Positions 44,703 through 53,625 of a stretch of 64,000 bases of DNA are shown here, piece after piece. Numbering within the stretch: position 1 is the first letter of the stretch; every line of letters begins with the position of its first letter. Below the pieces are notes generated by a model. That model was not told the DNA's origin. It was given only the letters and a program-made list of their open reading frames with translations, and did not search any database. Where the stretch lies: NCBI GenBank assembly GCA_037440405.1, contig JBBIUE010000017.1, positions 1-64,000 on the forward strand, in the 5' to 3' direction. A program made the translations under genes and the position numbers. The stretch is from JANMGV01 sp037440405. Lineage in GTDB: Bacteria; Planctomycetota; Planctomycetia; Pirellulales; Pirellulaceae.

Positions 44703-46094
44703 ATGACACGGATTTGCTGTATTGGAGCAGGCTACGTCGGCGGTCCGACTATGGCAATGATTGCCAAGCAATGTCCAGACATTCCCGTTCATGTTGTCGA
44801 TCTTAACCAAGCTCGCATTGATGCTTGGAACTCCGACCATTTGCCTGTTTATGAGCCTGGGTTGGACGAAGTCGTCCGCGAAGCTCGTGGTCGCAATCTG
44901 ACGTTCTCGACCCAGGTGGACAAAGCGATCGATGAAGCAACGATGATCTTCATTGCGGTCAACACGCCGACCAAGAAGTTTGGGATCGGTGCCGGCCGAG
45001 CAGCGAATCTTGAATTCATCGAAAAGTGTGCTCGCCAAATCGCGCGAGTTGCCAAAGACCACAAAATCGTGGTCGAAAAATCGACCCTTCCGGTTCGCAC
45101 CGCCGAAGCCGTCCGAACGATCCTTGAAAACGCTGGAAATGGAACCGGATTCGACGTGTTGAGCAATCCTGAGTTCTTGGCGGAAGGAACAGCGGTCGCG
45201 GACCTGCTCAATCCGGATCGAGTACTGATTGGTGGTGAATCGGCAACTGCGGTAGAACAGCTCGTGTCGGTCTATGCTCGCTGGATTCCTCGTGAGCGCA
45301 TCCTGACGACCAATCTTTGGAGCAGCGAACTATCCAAGCTGACCGCCAACGCATTTCTCGCTCAGCGCGTTTCTTCCATCAATGCGATTTCGGCCCTTTG
45401 TGAAGCCACCGGAGCCGACGTTGATGAGGTTGCTCGCGCGATCGGCACCGACTCACGCATTGGGCCGCGATTCCTGAAAGCTTCCGTTGGATTCGGTGGA
45501 TCTTGTTTCCAAAAGGATATTCTGAATCTGGTTTACTTGTGCGAACACTTCGGACTTCGCGAGGTTGCCCAGTACTGGGAAAGCGTTGTCGCGATGAATG
45601 ACTACCAGAAACGCCGTTTCTCGAGTCGCATCGTTCGAACCATGTTCAACACTGTCTCGGACAAGACGATTGCTGTTTGGGGATTCGCGTTCAAGAAAGA
45701 TACGAACGATACGCGCGAATCCGCTGCCATTTACGTTTGTCGCGACCTGCTGCAAGAGCGAGCCCATCTGACCATCTACGATCCGCGCGTTCCTGAGTCG
45801 CAGATTCGCGCCGATTTGGAAGAAGTGTTCGCGGATGCGAATGGGGTCGTCTCCGACCGCGATAAGGCACTGCTCATGCGACATGTTCGAGTAGTGAACG
45901 ACGTGTACGAATCGACGAAAGACGCCCATGCCATCGCAGTCCTAACGGAATGGGACGAGTTCAAATCCGTCGATTTGAAGCGAATACTGAAGAACATGCA
46001 TCTCCCGGCCTTCGTGTTCGACGGGCGCAACATCCTCGACCGACAGCAGCTTGCCGATGCTGGGTTCGAGATTCACAGCATCGGCAAAAGTTAA
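44703..46094 (+). CDS. ugd: UDP-glucose 6-dehydrogenase, animal/plant-type
   Basis: Oxidises UDP-glucose to UDP-glucuronate with NAD. The sequence strongly resembles the eukaryotic class: ICCIGAGYVGGPT, WNSDHLPVYEPGLDEVV, NTPTKKFGIGAGRAAN, SSELSKLTANAFLAQR, NAISALCEATGADVDEVA, FLKASVGFGGSCFQKD with the catalytic Cys, and FAFKKDTNDTRESAAI. I recall these blocks almost word for word in human UGDH. The upstream in-frame ATG at 44598 is possible, but ATG 44703 has AGGAG about eight bases before it and matches the N-terminus of the family. Product feeds the UDP-GlcA epimerase downstream. Confidence 0.92.
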   Translation: MTRICCIGAGYVGGPTMAMIAKQCPDIPVHVVDLNQARIDAWNSDHLPVYEPGLDEVVREARGRNLTFSTQVDKAIDEATMIFIAVNTPTKKFGIGAGRAANLEFIEKCARQIARVAKDHKIVVEKSTLPVRTAEAVRTILENAGNGTGFDVLSNPEFLAEGTAVADLLNPDRVLIGGESATAVEQLVSVYARWIPRERILTTNLWSSELSKLTANAFLAQRVSSINAISALCEATGADVDEVARAIGTDSRIGPRFLKASVGFGGSCFQKDILNLVYLCEHFGLREVAQYWESVVAMNDYQKRRFSSRIVRTMFNTVSDKTIAVWGFAFKKDTNDTRESAAIYVCRDLLQERAHLTIYDPRVPESQIRADLEEVFADANGVVSDRDKALLMRHVRVVNDVYESTKDAHAIAVLTEWDEFKSVDLKRILKNMHLPAFVFDGRNILDRQQLADAGFEIHSIGKS

Positions 46095-46103
46095 CGGAGA
46101 ATC

Positions 46104-47390
46104 ATGTTCGATCTTGCCATTATTGGCTTAGGCTACGTCGGTTTGCCGCTCGGGTTGCAGTTCGCTCGCAGCGGCTGCCGCGTTTTGGGGCTGGACATCG
46201 ATTCCAAAAAGGTCGATGCCATTCATGCCGGCAACTCGTACATCCACCACATCCCTTCGGAAGCAATTCAAACACAAGTTGCGAATGGTCGTTTCGATGC
46301 CAGTTGCGAATTTGGCCGCGTTCAAGAATGCTCGGCTGTCGTTATCTGCGTCCCCACGCCGCTGAACAAGAATCGCGAACCCGACATCTCCTACATCCTA
46401 AAAACAGGTGAGGCCATCGCGCCGCATTTGCAAAGGGGCATGTTGGTTGTCCTTGAATCGACGACCTATCCGGGAACAACAGATGAGGATTTGCGAGGCG
46501 TCCTCGAAAAAGGCTCTGGCCTCAAGGCTGGCAGCGACTTCCACCTTGCCTTCTCGCCGGAACGCGAGGATCCGGGTAATCCGAACAGCCAAGTCGCGCG
46601 GATTCCTAAAGTCGTCGGCGGCTTGACCCCCGCTTGTTTGGAAAAGGCGAAGCAACTGTATTCGAAGGCAATCGAGCGTGTGGTGCCTGTCTCAAGTTGC
46701 CGAGCTGCGGAAGCCACCAAGCTCCTCGAGAACATCTTTCGTGGTGTCAACATCGCGCTGGTCAATGAGCTCAAAGTGGTTTATGGAGCGATGGGGATCG
46801 ATGTTTGGGAAGTCATCGAGGCGGCCAAAACCAAGCCCTTCGGCTATATGGCTTTCTACCCCGGCCCTGGCTTGGGAGGACACTGCATTCCAATCGATCC
46901 GTTCTATTTGACCTGGAAAGCGAGAGAATATGGTCAGGCCACTCGATTCATTGAGCTTGCCGGTGAGATCAATACGGCCATGCCCCAATTCGTCATTCAG
47001 AAATTGGCGGAAACACTGAACACTGTGCGAAAGCCTCTGAACGGTAGCAAGGTACTGCTGGTCGGTCTAGCTTACAAAGCGAACGTCGATGACGACCGCG
47101 AATCGCCCGGTTATATTCTGCTCGAACTGATGCAGAAAGCAGGCGTTGAAGTCGCCTTCTATGATCCGTACATTCCTGTGATTCGTCCGAGTCGCGAACA
47201 TGCTCATTGGGCAGGAACGAAATCGGTCGCCTGGGATCAGAAGACCATTGGCTCGTTCGATGCAGCATTGATTGCAACGGCTCACGCCAACGTTGACTAC
47301 CAGCAGCTCATCAACTGGTCACAGCTCGTGATCGACACGCGAAACGCGACTCATGGCCTAGACACCCAAGGCAAAGTCACCAAAGCTTAA
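46104..47390 (+). CDS. UDP-N-acetylhexosamine 6-dehydrogenase (WbpA/WbpO type)
   Basis: NAD-dependent dehydrogenase making a UDP-N-acetylhexosaminuronic acid. IIGLGYVGLPLGLQFARSG at the start, VICVPTPLNKNREPD, VLESTTYPGTTDE, FSPEREDPGN, and the active-site GGHCIPIDPFYLTWKARE with the Cys in place. VLLVGLAYKANVDDDRESP opens the C-terminal domain. Distinct from the neighbouring UDP-glucose dehydrogenase, from which it starts nine bases downstream. GlcNAc versus GalNAc preference is not readable from the sequence. Confidence 0.92.
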   Translation: MFDLAIIGLGYVGLPLGLQFARSGCRVLGLDIDSKKVDAIHAGNSYIHHIPSEAIQTQVANGRFDASCEFGRVQECSAVVICVPTPLNKNREPDISYILKTGEAIAPHLQRGMLVVLESTTYPGTTDEDLRGVLEKGSGLKAGSDFHLAFSPEREDPGNPNSQVARIPKVVGGLTPACLEKAKQLYSKAIERVVPVSSCRAAEATKLLENIFRGVNIALVNELKVVYGAMGIDVWEVIEAAKTKPFGYMAFYPGPGLGGHCIPIDPFYLTWKAREYGQATRFIELAGEINTAMPQFVIQKLAETLNTVRKPLNGSKVLLVGLAYKANVDDDRESPGYILLELMQKAGVEVAFYDPYIPVIRPSREHAHWAGTKSVAWDQKTIGSFDAALIATAHANVDYQQLINWSQLVIDTRNATHGLDTQGKVTKA

Positions 47391-47545
47391 CGCAGCGACT
47401 TGACGGTTTTACCGCTTTCAAGTGCATGATTGCGAGGCGATTCATCGCTCGAGCGAGTTTGGTATCGCGAAGCGCTCCTTAGATTTTCTCATCCGTCCGA
47501 TGACCGGTCATCCCACCTCCGGTTGAAAGTTGAGTTCTGAATTTT

Positions 47546-48553
47546 GTGACTACAACGACTGACTCCAACACAGAAGCCAAAAGCTACCTCGTCACGGGCT
47601 GCGCCGGCTTCATTGCTTCTCAGGTTGCTAAACAGCTTCTCGATCGGGGAGACCGGATCGTTGGCGTTGACAACATGAACGACTACTACGATGTCGGCCT
47701 GAAGCAACATCGATTGGAGCAACTGAAGCACGATCGGTTTTGCTTTGCCAAGCTGGATATCGAGGATCGGGTCGCGGTCGATGCGATGTTCGCGGAACAT
47801 CGATTCGACGGAATCCTGAATCTTGCGGCTCGGGCAGGCGTTCGCTACAGCATGGAGAATCCGCATGTCTATATGACGACGAATGCCATGGGAAATCTCA
47901 ATTTGCTGGAAGCCGCTCGCCGACATGGAATCCGGAAATTTGTGCTCGCTTCGACCTCATCTCTGTATGCTGGCCAACCGATGCCATTTTCGGAGTCGCT
48001 GCCCGTGAACACGCCGATCTCGCCTTATGCCGCATCGAAGAAAGCTGCAGAGGTCATGGCGTACACGTACCATTACCTGTATGGCATCGACGTTTCCGTC
48101 TGTCGGTACTTTACCGTCTATGGGCCCGCAGGTCGGCCTGACATGAGCATCTTTCGCTTCATTCGTTGGATCGATGAGGGAGAGCCCATTCAGATCTTCG
48201 GCGACGGGAACCAGTCCCGCGATTTCACGTATGTCGATGATATCGCTGCCGGCACCATCGCAGCTCTCAAGGAAGTCGGGTATGAGGTTATCAATTTAGG
48301 CGGTGGCATCGAGCCCGTTTCGCTGCTCGAAATCATTTCCATTCTGGAACGACTCTTGGGCAAAAACGCCAAGATGGTTAATCGCGAATTCCACAAAGCC
48401 GACATGTTGAAGACCTCCGCCGACATTTCGAAAGCACATCGATTGCTCGGCTGGAAACCGCAAGTTGAATTGGAACGAGGTTTAACGAACTGCGTTGCCT
48501 GGTATCAGCAAAACAAACCCTGGTCGGCTCAGATCGTATTACCAAAGGGTTGA
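47546..48553 (+). CDS. UDP-glucuronate 4-epimerase-like SDR
   Basis: Extended SDR converting one nucleotide sugar epimer to another; closest in look to UDP-glucuronate 4-epimerase. CAGFIASQVAKQLLDRGDRI, VDNMNDYYDVGLKQHRLEQL (the NDYYD block is diagnostic), NLAARAGVRYSMENPHVYM, STSSLYAG, YAASKKAAEVMAYTYHYLYG with Tyr-x3-Lys, and FGDGNQSRDFTYVDDIAAG. It starts with GTG 155 bases after the dehydrogenase. It couples with the next gene by a TGATG overlap. Together with UDP-glucose dehydrogenase it would give UDP-GalA. Confidence 0.88.
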   Translation: MTTTTDSNTEAKSYLVTGCAGFIASQVAKQLLDRGDRIVGVDNMNDYYDVGLKQHRLEQLKHDRFCFAKLDIEDRVAVDAMFAEHRFDGILNLAARAGVRYSMENPHVYMTTNAMGNLNLLEAARRHGIRKFVLASTSSLYAGQPMPFSESLPVNTPISPYAASKKAAEVMAYTYHYLYGIDVSVCRYFTVYGPAGRPDMSIFRFIRWIDEGEPIQIFGDGNQSRDFTYVDDIAAGTIAALKEVGYEVINLGGGIEPVSLLEIISILERLLGKNAKMVNREFHKADMLKTSADISKAHRLLGWKPQVELERGLTNCVAWYQQNKPWSAQIVLPKG

Positions 48554-49683
48554 TGGCTACCCTCCACATGCCAATGGACTCAACGAAGACGTTCGACCTA
48601 GGCGGTCGCCGCATCGGCACCGGAGAACCAGCGTTCCTGATCGCGGAAGTGGGCTTGGCTCATGATGGCAGTTTGGGCAGTGCTCACGCTTACATCGATG
48701 CTGCTGCGGAATGCCGGGTCGATGCGGTAAAATTCCAAACGCATATTGCCGAAGCAGAAAGCACAGCACAGGAACAGTTCCGCGTCCGCGTGTTCCCACA
48801 AGACGCGACGCGCTATGACTATTGGAAGAGAACCAGTTTTACACGAACTCAATGGATTGAACTCGCGGAGCATGCTCGAGCCAAAGGTCTTCTGTTTCTG
48901 AGTTCGCCTTTCAGCGATCTTGCCGTGGAATGGCTTTTGGACTGCGGCGTCCCCGCTTGGAAAGTCGCATCTGGCGAATTGACCAATTTCCCGTTGCTCG
49001 AAAAGATGTGTCGTTCTGGAAAGCCACTATTGCTGTCCAGTGGAATGAGCAGCTGGGAAGAGATTGGACAAGCCGTAACGTTGGTCAATCAGCATGGCGG
49101 CACCTTTGGTATCTTCCAGTGCACGACGTCCTATCCGTGCCCACCGGAAAATTGGGGCCTAAACGTGCTGGGTGAAATTCGAGAGCGATTCCACTGCCCA
49201 GTCGGGCTGAGCGATCACAGTGGCAGCATCGTTCCCAACATCGCAGCTATCGCGCTTGGTGCAAACATGCTGGAATTTCATGTGGCATTCTCCAAATCGC
49301 AATTCGGACCGGATGCGAAAGCTAGCTTGACTTTCGATCAAGTGGGGCAGCTCGTCGAAGATGTTCGTGCGTTGGAGCTTGCCTTGCGAAATCCGATAGA
49401 TAAAAACGCGCAAGCCGAGAAATTATCGCACCTCCATCAGCTATTCACCAAGAGCATTGTCGCCGCCCGCGCCCTCACGAGCGGTACGATCCTTCAACCC
49501 AACGATTTGGCATTCAAGAAACCTGGAACCGGCTTACCCGCCAGTCAAGCTCAACGGTTGCTTGGAAGAAAGTTGCTTCGCGACGTTCCCGTCGACCACT
49601 TTTTTTCCGATTGCGACTTTGAGGCCGTCGAGTCGAAAGAGCAAGAAACGAATTCTATCCGCGACTTGGAGCACATCCAATGA
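48553..49683 (+). CDS. NeuB-type nonulosonate synthase
   Basis: Condenses phosphoenolpyruvate with an N-acetylmannosamine-type sugar to a nine-carbon nonulosonate (sialic, legionaminic or pseudaminic class). FLIAEVGLAHDGSLGSAHAY, AVKFQTHIAEAE, FLSSPFSDLAVEWL, WKVASGELTNFPLL, LLLSSGMSSWEEI, and CTTSYPCPPENWGLNVL with SDHSG give the TIM barrel with PEP and metal sites. The C-terminal SAF antifreeze-like domain starts about residue 300 (SIVAARALTSGTILQPND). ATG 48553 overlaps the previous stop; a TTG precedes it. Product class cannot be decided here. Confidence 0.9.
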   Translation: MATLHMPMDSTKTFDLGGRRIGTGEPAFLIAEVGLAHDGSLGSAHAYIDAAAECRVDAVKFQTHIAEAESTAQEQFRVRVFPQDATRYDYWKRTSFTRTQWIELAEHARAKGLLFLSSPFSDLAVEWLLDCGVPAWKVASGELTNFPLLEKMCRSGKPLLLSSGMSSWEEIGQAVTLVNQHGGTFGIFQCTTSYPCPPENWGLNVLGEIRERFHCPVGLSDHSGSIVPNIAAIALGANMLEFHVAFSKSQFGPDAKASLTFDQVGQLVEDVRALELALRNPIDKNAQAEKLSHLHQLFTKSIVAARALTSGTILQPNDLAFKKPGTGLPASQAQRLLGRKLLRDVPVDHFFSDCDFEAVESKEQETNSIRDLEHIQ

Positions 49684-49952
49684 GTTCCGATCAACGTGAT
49701 CCGGACCGAATCCCCGAATGGGCGGATGCCTGGATGGCTCAGTGGCGGAACGCAGAAAGAAATCTCCCGATCGTTAGACAACAGGAGCTGCGGCAACTTC
49801 CTCCCGGACAGCTCATTTCTGTGGTGGCACCGCAAGAACCTGAGGGTGACACCAGTGACCGGAATCGTTGGAGCGGATTGGTGATTCAGCAGCGATGGTT
49901 CATGCGTCAGCGATTGTTAGAGCTGGAATCTCTACTAGGTCCAAAGGAATAG
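49680..49952 (+). CDS. Small protein coupled to NeuB gene
   Basis: Unrecognised 90-residue cytosolic protein. Trp-rich first third (IPEWADAWMAQWRNAERNL), a predicted helix, an acidic/polar middle and a C-terminal helix QQRWFMRQRLLELESLL. ATG overlaps the NeuB stop as ATGA, so it is translated with it, and it lies 22 bases before the nucleotidyltransferase-fold gene. A partner of that protein, in antitoxin or accessory style, is a reasonable guess with no motif support. Confidence 0.65.
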   Translation: MSSDQRDPDRIPEWADAWMAQWRNAERNLPIVRQQELRQLPPGQLISVVAPQEPEGDTSDRNRWSGLVIQQRWFMRQRLLELESLLGPKE

Positions 49953-49974
49953 TCCCATTCTGCCATCAGCTTCA

Positions 49975-50529
49975 TTGGTTTCCTCTGCGATCCATTTGAC
50001 GCGCGTTCTCGAAGAACAGGGATGGAAGTTTTGTTTTATCGGAGGTTTGGCAGTTCAATTCTGGGGCGAACCACGGAACACCATCGACCTTAATCTGACT
50101 CTCCTTTCTGGATTCGGAAAAGAATTGCCTTACATAGACTATCTAGCACAACGATTCGCTCCACGCCGCGAAGACTACCGCGAGTTCGCTTTAGCAAATC
50201 GCGTGATTCTCCTGCGCGACGCGCAGGGCGTTCCACTTGATATTTGTCTGGGAGGCATGCCTTTCGAGTATCGGACGGTCGAACGTGCCGTACAGGTGTC
50301 AGTGACTACCGAGGAAACCATTCCTGTTTGTTCTGCAAGCGATTTAGTGGTCCACAAGGCTTTTGCCGGACGCGACCGAGATTGGTTCGACCTCGATCAG
50401 ATTTTAATCCGCAGCAAGGATATCCTCGACTGGCGATTGATTGAATTTGAGTTGTTGCCGCTGCTGGAATTGAAGTCAGCGATCGGGAATTGGGACCGGC
50501 TACGTGCCATGCGCAGTGCGTTGAACTGA
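49975..50529 (+). CDS. AbiEii/MNT-like nucleotidyltransferase-fold protein with altered metal site
   Basis: Small polymerase-beta-superfamily nucleotidyltransferase of 184 residues. Fold motif IGGLAVQFWG (Gly23-Gly24), followed by the R-x-T-x-D block EPRNTIDLNLTL. The first metal-binding Asp is present (Asp38) but the second is Asn40, so the classical D-x-D pair is broken. VPLDICLGG supplies the third-strand acidic site. Later DLVVHKAFAGRDRDWFDLDQ resembles the AbiEii-like C-terminal half. TTG start. Its position inside a nonulosonate operon is odd. Possibilities are a toxin-like remnant, a regulator, or a sugar-nucleotide accessory. Confidence 0.7.
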   Translation: MVSSAIHLTRVLEEQGWKFCFIGGLAVQFWGEPRNTIDLNLTLLSGFGKELPYIDYLAQRFAPRREDYREFALANRVILLRDAQGVPLDICLGGMPFEYRTVERAVQVSVTTEETIPVCSASDLVVHKAFAGRDRDWFDLDQILIRSKDILDWRLIEFELLPLLELKSAIGNWDRLRAMRSALN

Positions 50530-50543
50530 TCGAGTCAGCAATC

Positions 50544-51695
50544 GTGCGAAAAATTTGCGTTGTCATTACTGCTCGCCCTAGCTACAGCCGAGTCAAAACG
50601 GCATTGGACGCGATCCAGGCCCATCCGGACTTGGAACTGCAGTTGGTCGTGGCTGCCTCCGCGCTTTTGGACCGCTACGGAAGTGTCGTGGATCAAATCG
50701 AGAAAGACGGCTTCACGATCCGCGAGAAAGTCTTTATGGTTCTCGAAGGCGAGAATCCAACTTCGATGGCCAAGACGACCGGCATGGGTGTCATGGAGCT
50801 GGCTACGACGTTGCTCAATCTCAATCCGGATATTGTCGTCACGATCGCGGATCGGTACGAAACCATGGCGACGGCCATTGCTGGTAGTTACATGAACATC
50901 CCGGTTGCCCACATTCAAGGTGGCGAGGTTACGGGTTCCATCGACGAGAAAGTGCGCCACGCCGTCACGAAGCTCGCGGACATTCATTTGGTAGCTTCCG
51001 AAGACGCACGACATCGGGTGATCAAGCTGGGTGAAGACCCAGAGATGGTGTTCAATACTGGCTGCCCATCGATCGATCTGGCCGCCGAGGTCGCTAGGTC
51101 TAACGGGCAACCCTTCGATCCGATGAAAAAATATCGAGGCGTCGGTAAGGTATTGGATCTGTCGAACGGCTATGTCGTCGTGATGCAACACCCAGTAACG
51201 ACGGAATACAAAGAGTCTCGACATCATATCGAGCAAACGCTGTCCGCAGCGTCGGAGTGCGGCCTACCGATATTGTGGTTTTGGCCGAACGTCGATGCTG
51301 GTGCCGATGGAACAAGCTCGGGGATCCGCGCCTTCCGCGAAAATCGCGATGCCTCGCGATTCCATTTTTACAAGAACATGGCTCCCGATGACTTTCTGAA
51401 ACTCCTTCTCGGGAGCCAGTGCCTCGTTGGAAATTCGAGCGTCGGCATTCGCGAATGCGCGTTTCTCGGGGTTCCAGTGGTCAATATCGGCTCTCGACAA
51501 GCGGGAAGGCAGCGAGGCCGCAATGTGATCGACGTCGACTATGACCGAGAACAAATCTTGAATGCGATCCGCACTCAAGTTCAACATGGACGTTACGCAA
51601 GCGATCCCATTTATGGTGATGGCCGAGCCGGCGACAAGATTGCTCAGGTGCTGCAATCCTGCCCCCTCCGTATCGAGAAGCGAATAGCGTACTAA
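50544..51695 (+). CDS. NeuC-type hydrolysing UDP-GlcNAc 2-epimerase
   Basis: Releases ManNAc (or a diacetamido variant) from a UDP-HexNAc, supplying substrate to NeuB. GT-B-like fold with ICVVITARPSYSRVKTALD at the start, VVTIADRYETMATAIAG, HIQGGEVTGSIDEKVRHAVT, the catalytic Asp/Glu/His region, FNTGCPSIDLA and VGNSSVGIRECAFLGVPVVN. GTG 50544 was chosen next to the first strand; upstream in-frame starts lie inside the preceding gene. Length 383 is usual. Confidence 0.9.
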   Translation: MRKICVVITARPSYSRVKTALDAIQAHPDLELQLVVAASALLDRYGSVVDQIEKDGFTIREKVFMVLEGENPTSMAKTTGMGVMELATTLLNLNPDIVVTIADRYETMATAIAGSYMNIPVAHIQGGEVTGSIDEKVRHAVTKLADIHLVASEDARHRVIKLGEDPEMVFNTGCPSIDLAAEVARSNGQPFDPMKKYRGVGKVLDLSNGYVVVMQHPVTTEYKESRHHIEQTLSAASECGLPILWFWPNVDAGADGTSSGIRAFRENRDASRFHFYKNMAPDDFLKLLLGSQCLVGNSSVGIRECAFLGVPVVNIGSRQAGRQRGRNVIDVDYDREQILNAIRTQVQHGRYASDPIYGDGRAGDKIAQVLQSCPLRIEKRIAY

Positions 51696-51702
51696 GGAAG
51701 TC

Positions 51703-52443
51703 ATGACGCACTCGCTACTGCGCGTACTTGGCATCATCACCGCTCGCGGTGGTTCCAAAGGGATCCCGCGAAAGAACTTGTACGAAGTTCGAGGAAAATC
51801 CCTGTTGGCCTACACCGCCGACGTTGCCTTGGAGAGTCGCTTAGCCCGGGTCGTTCTATCAACCGAGGATGGGGAGATCGCCGAGCATGGTCGCTCGCTC
51901 GGATTGGACGTCCCTTTCATGCGACCGACCGAACTGGCTCAGGATTCGACACCAACCCTTCCGGTGCTGCAAGATGTGGTTCGGCGACTGGAAGCGGAGG
52001 GCGAACAGTTCGACGCGATCTACACACTTCAGCCCACCAATCCGCTCCGACTTTCCAGTGATATTGACGGAGCCATCGCTCTTATGGAACGCACTCATTG
52101 CGATTCCGTGATCGGATTCAGTGACGTCGGTGAACGACATCCCGCTCGCATGAAGATCATCGATGAAGAAGGTCGCGTCATCGATCCTCCCTTTGCAGAG
52201 CAGTTCGAGGGACAGCGACGGCAAGATCTGCCGAAGTTTTACCTGCGTGACGGATCGGTCTATCTAACTCGCCGCGAAGTCCTCATGGAGCTGAATTCCA
52301 TTAAGGGAAACGATTGCCGAGCATGGATCATTCCCGCCATGCGAGCGTTGAACATCGATGAACCGTTTGATTTAGAGATGTTCGAATGGCTCCTCAGCCG
52401 AAATCCGAGTCGCTATCCCGGTCACGCCGCCCATGTTGCTTAA
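51703..52443 (+). CDS. NeuA-type CMP-nonulosonate cytidylyltransferase
   Basis: Activates a nonulosonate with CTP so that it can be transferred to a glycan. ITARGGSKGIPRKNLYEVRG is the nucleotide loop, then LAYTADVALESRLARVVLST, TLQPTNPLRLSSDIDGAI and NGSVYLTRRE-like DGSVYLTRREVL. Length 246 is typical. Starts seven bases after neuC. Together NeuB, NeuC and NeuA form a complete core for a CMP-linked acidic nine-carbon sugar; no sialyltransferase is recognised in the window. Confidence 0.92.
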   Translation: MTHSLLRVLGIITARGGSKGIPRKNLYEVRGKSLLAYTADVALESRLARVVLSTEDGEIAEHGRSLGLDVPFMRPTELAQDSTPTLPVLQDVVRRLEAEGEQFDAIYTLQPTNPLRLSSDIDGAIALMERTHCDSVIGFSDVGERHPARMKIIDEEGRVIDPPFAEQFEGQRRQDLPKFYLRDGSVYLTRREVLMELNSIKGNDCRAWIIPAMRALNIDEPFDLEMFEWLLSRNPSRYPGHAAHVA

Positions 52444-53431
52444 AGCCGATTTGCATCCCAATATGACCGCGCGAAAATTGGGAAGATTGTTGATTGCGGA
52501 GTCGTCTGAGTTCTCGCCAAAAGCACTCAGTCTCCTCAACGAGCATTTTGAAGTCGCTTGCGAAGACTTTGACCGAGCTGGACTGCTGAACCGTGTGGCG
52601 GACGCAAATGTCCTCTGGGTTCGGCTTCGGAATCGAATCGATGCAGAAGTCATGGATCATGCTCCACACCTCCGAATGATCGCGACCAACACGACGGGGT
52701 TGAACCACATCGATCTTGAAGCAGCCGAGGCGAGGAATATTCGCGTCCTCTCGCTTCGCGGCGAAGTGGAGTTCCTCAAGGACATTCGAGCGACGGCGGA
52801 ACTGACTTTGGGTTTGACGCTGGCGTTGCTGCGGCAAATCCCGGCAGCGCACCAGCACGTGATGGAAGGTAGCTGGGATCGCTACCTGTTTCGCGGAGTT
52901 GAAGTCTATCGGCGAACCGTCGGTATCCTGGGATACGGCCGCCTCGGCCGGATCGTCGCAAAATACTTTCAGGCTCTCGGCGCAAACGTTTTAGTCGCAA
53001 GCCGTGAACTCCAGTCAGACACGGTCGTCGATGGCTTCCCAGTCGTTGCGACCGACGATTTGCTGAGCAAGTCAGACATCGTGAGTTTGCACGTGAACTA
53101 TGAACCTGCCAATCATCACATGATTGGTGTCGAACAGTTTCACCGCATGAAACCGGATGCGTACTTCATCAATACTTCGCGAGGGGAATTGGTCGACGAA
53201 ACGGCCCTGTTGCTCGCACTTGAGCGGGAGCAGATTCGCGGAGCAGCTTTGGACGTTCTCGATGATGAATACGCTGGAGTCGATGCGAGAAAAAGGCTCA
53301 TCGAATTCGCACGGAGAAGCAATCGATTGCTGATCACTCCGCATATCGGCGGCAATACGGCGGATTCGACGCAACGGACCGAAGAGTTCTTGGCAGAAAA
53401 GCTGGTCGCCACTGTGCGCGTTGCAAGTTGA
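52433..53431 (+). CDS. D-isomer-specific 2-hydroxyacid dehydrogenase family protein
   Basis: NAD-dependent dehydrogenase of the PGDH/formate dehydrogenase family. NAD domain VGILGYGRLGRIVAKYFQAL near residue 164, catalytic Arg in FINTSRGELVDETALL, Glu/Asp in AALDVLDDEYAG and His in LLITPHIGGNTADS. The gene overlaps neuA by 11 bases; ATG 52463 is a second possible start. In this context it might oxidise or reduce an intermediate of nonulosonate or lactate-ether-sugar synthesis (inference). Confidence 0.87.
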   Translation: MLLKADLHPNMTARKLGRLLIAESSEFSPKALSLLNEHFEVACEDFDRAGLLNRVADANVLWVRLRNRIDAEVMDHAPHLRMIATNTTGLNHIDLEAAEARNIRVLSLRGEVEFLKDIRATAELTLGLTLALLRQIPAAHQHVMEGSWDRYLFRGVEVYRRTVGILGYGRLGRIVAKYFQALGANVLVASRELQSDTVVDGFPVVATDDLLSKSDIVSLHVNYEPANHHMIGVEQFHRMKPDAYFINTSRGELVDETALLLALEREQIRGAALDVLDDEYAGVDARKRLIEFARRSNRLLITPHIGGNTADSTQRTEEFLAEKLVATVRVAS

Positions 53432-53518
53432 ACGAATCATGGGCTCCTGAAATAGGCGAATCACCGTTGCGCATGAACACACGGTTGTACCGTTAGTCCA
53501 TAGCCGGCGCGTCGACAA

Positions 53519-53539
53519 CCGGACGCTAGCGCGTTCCGG
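53519..53539. repeat. REP-like GC-rich hairpin
   Basis: CCGGACGC and GCGTTCCGG form an eight-pair stem with one bulged base and a TAGC loop, in the 194-base gap before the epimerase gene. I recall hairpins of this CCGGACGCTAGCG type as abundant intergenic repeats in planctomycete genomes; only one copy is seen in this window. No T-run follows, so it is not an obvious terminator. Confidence 0.45.
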
Positions 53540-53625
53540 CTGAAGACAAATACCACGACGAACCAACAAAACAACATGAACCACACATCACACCATCAGA
53601 TTTTGGAAAAACAGTAGAACCAGGC

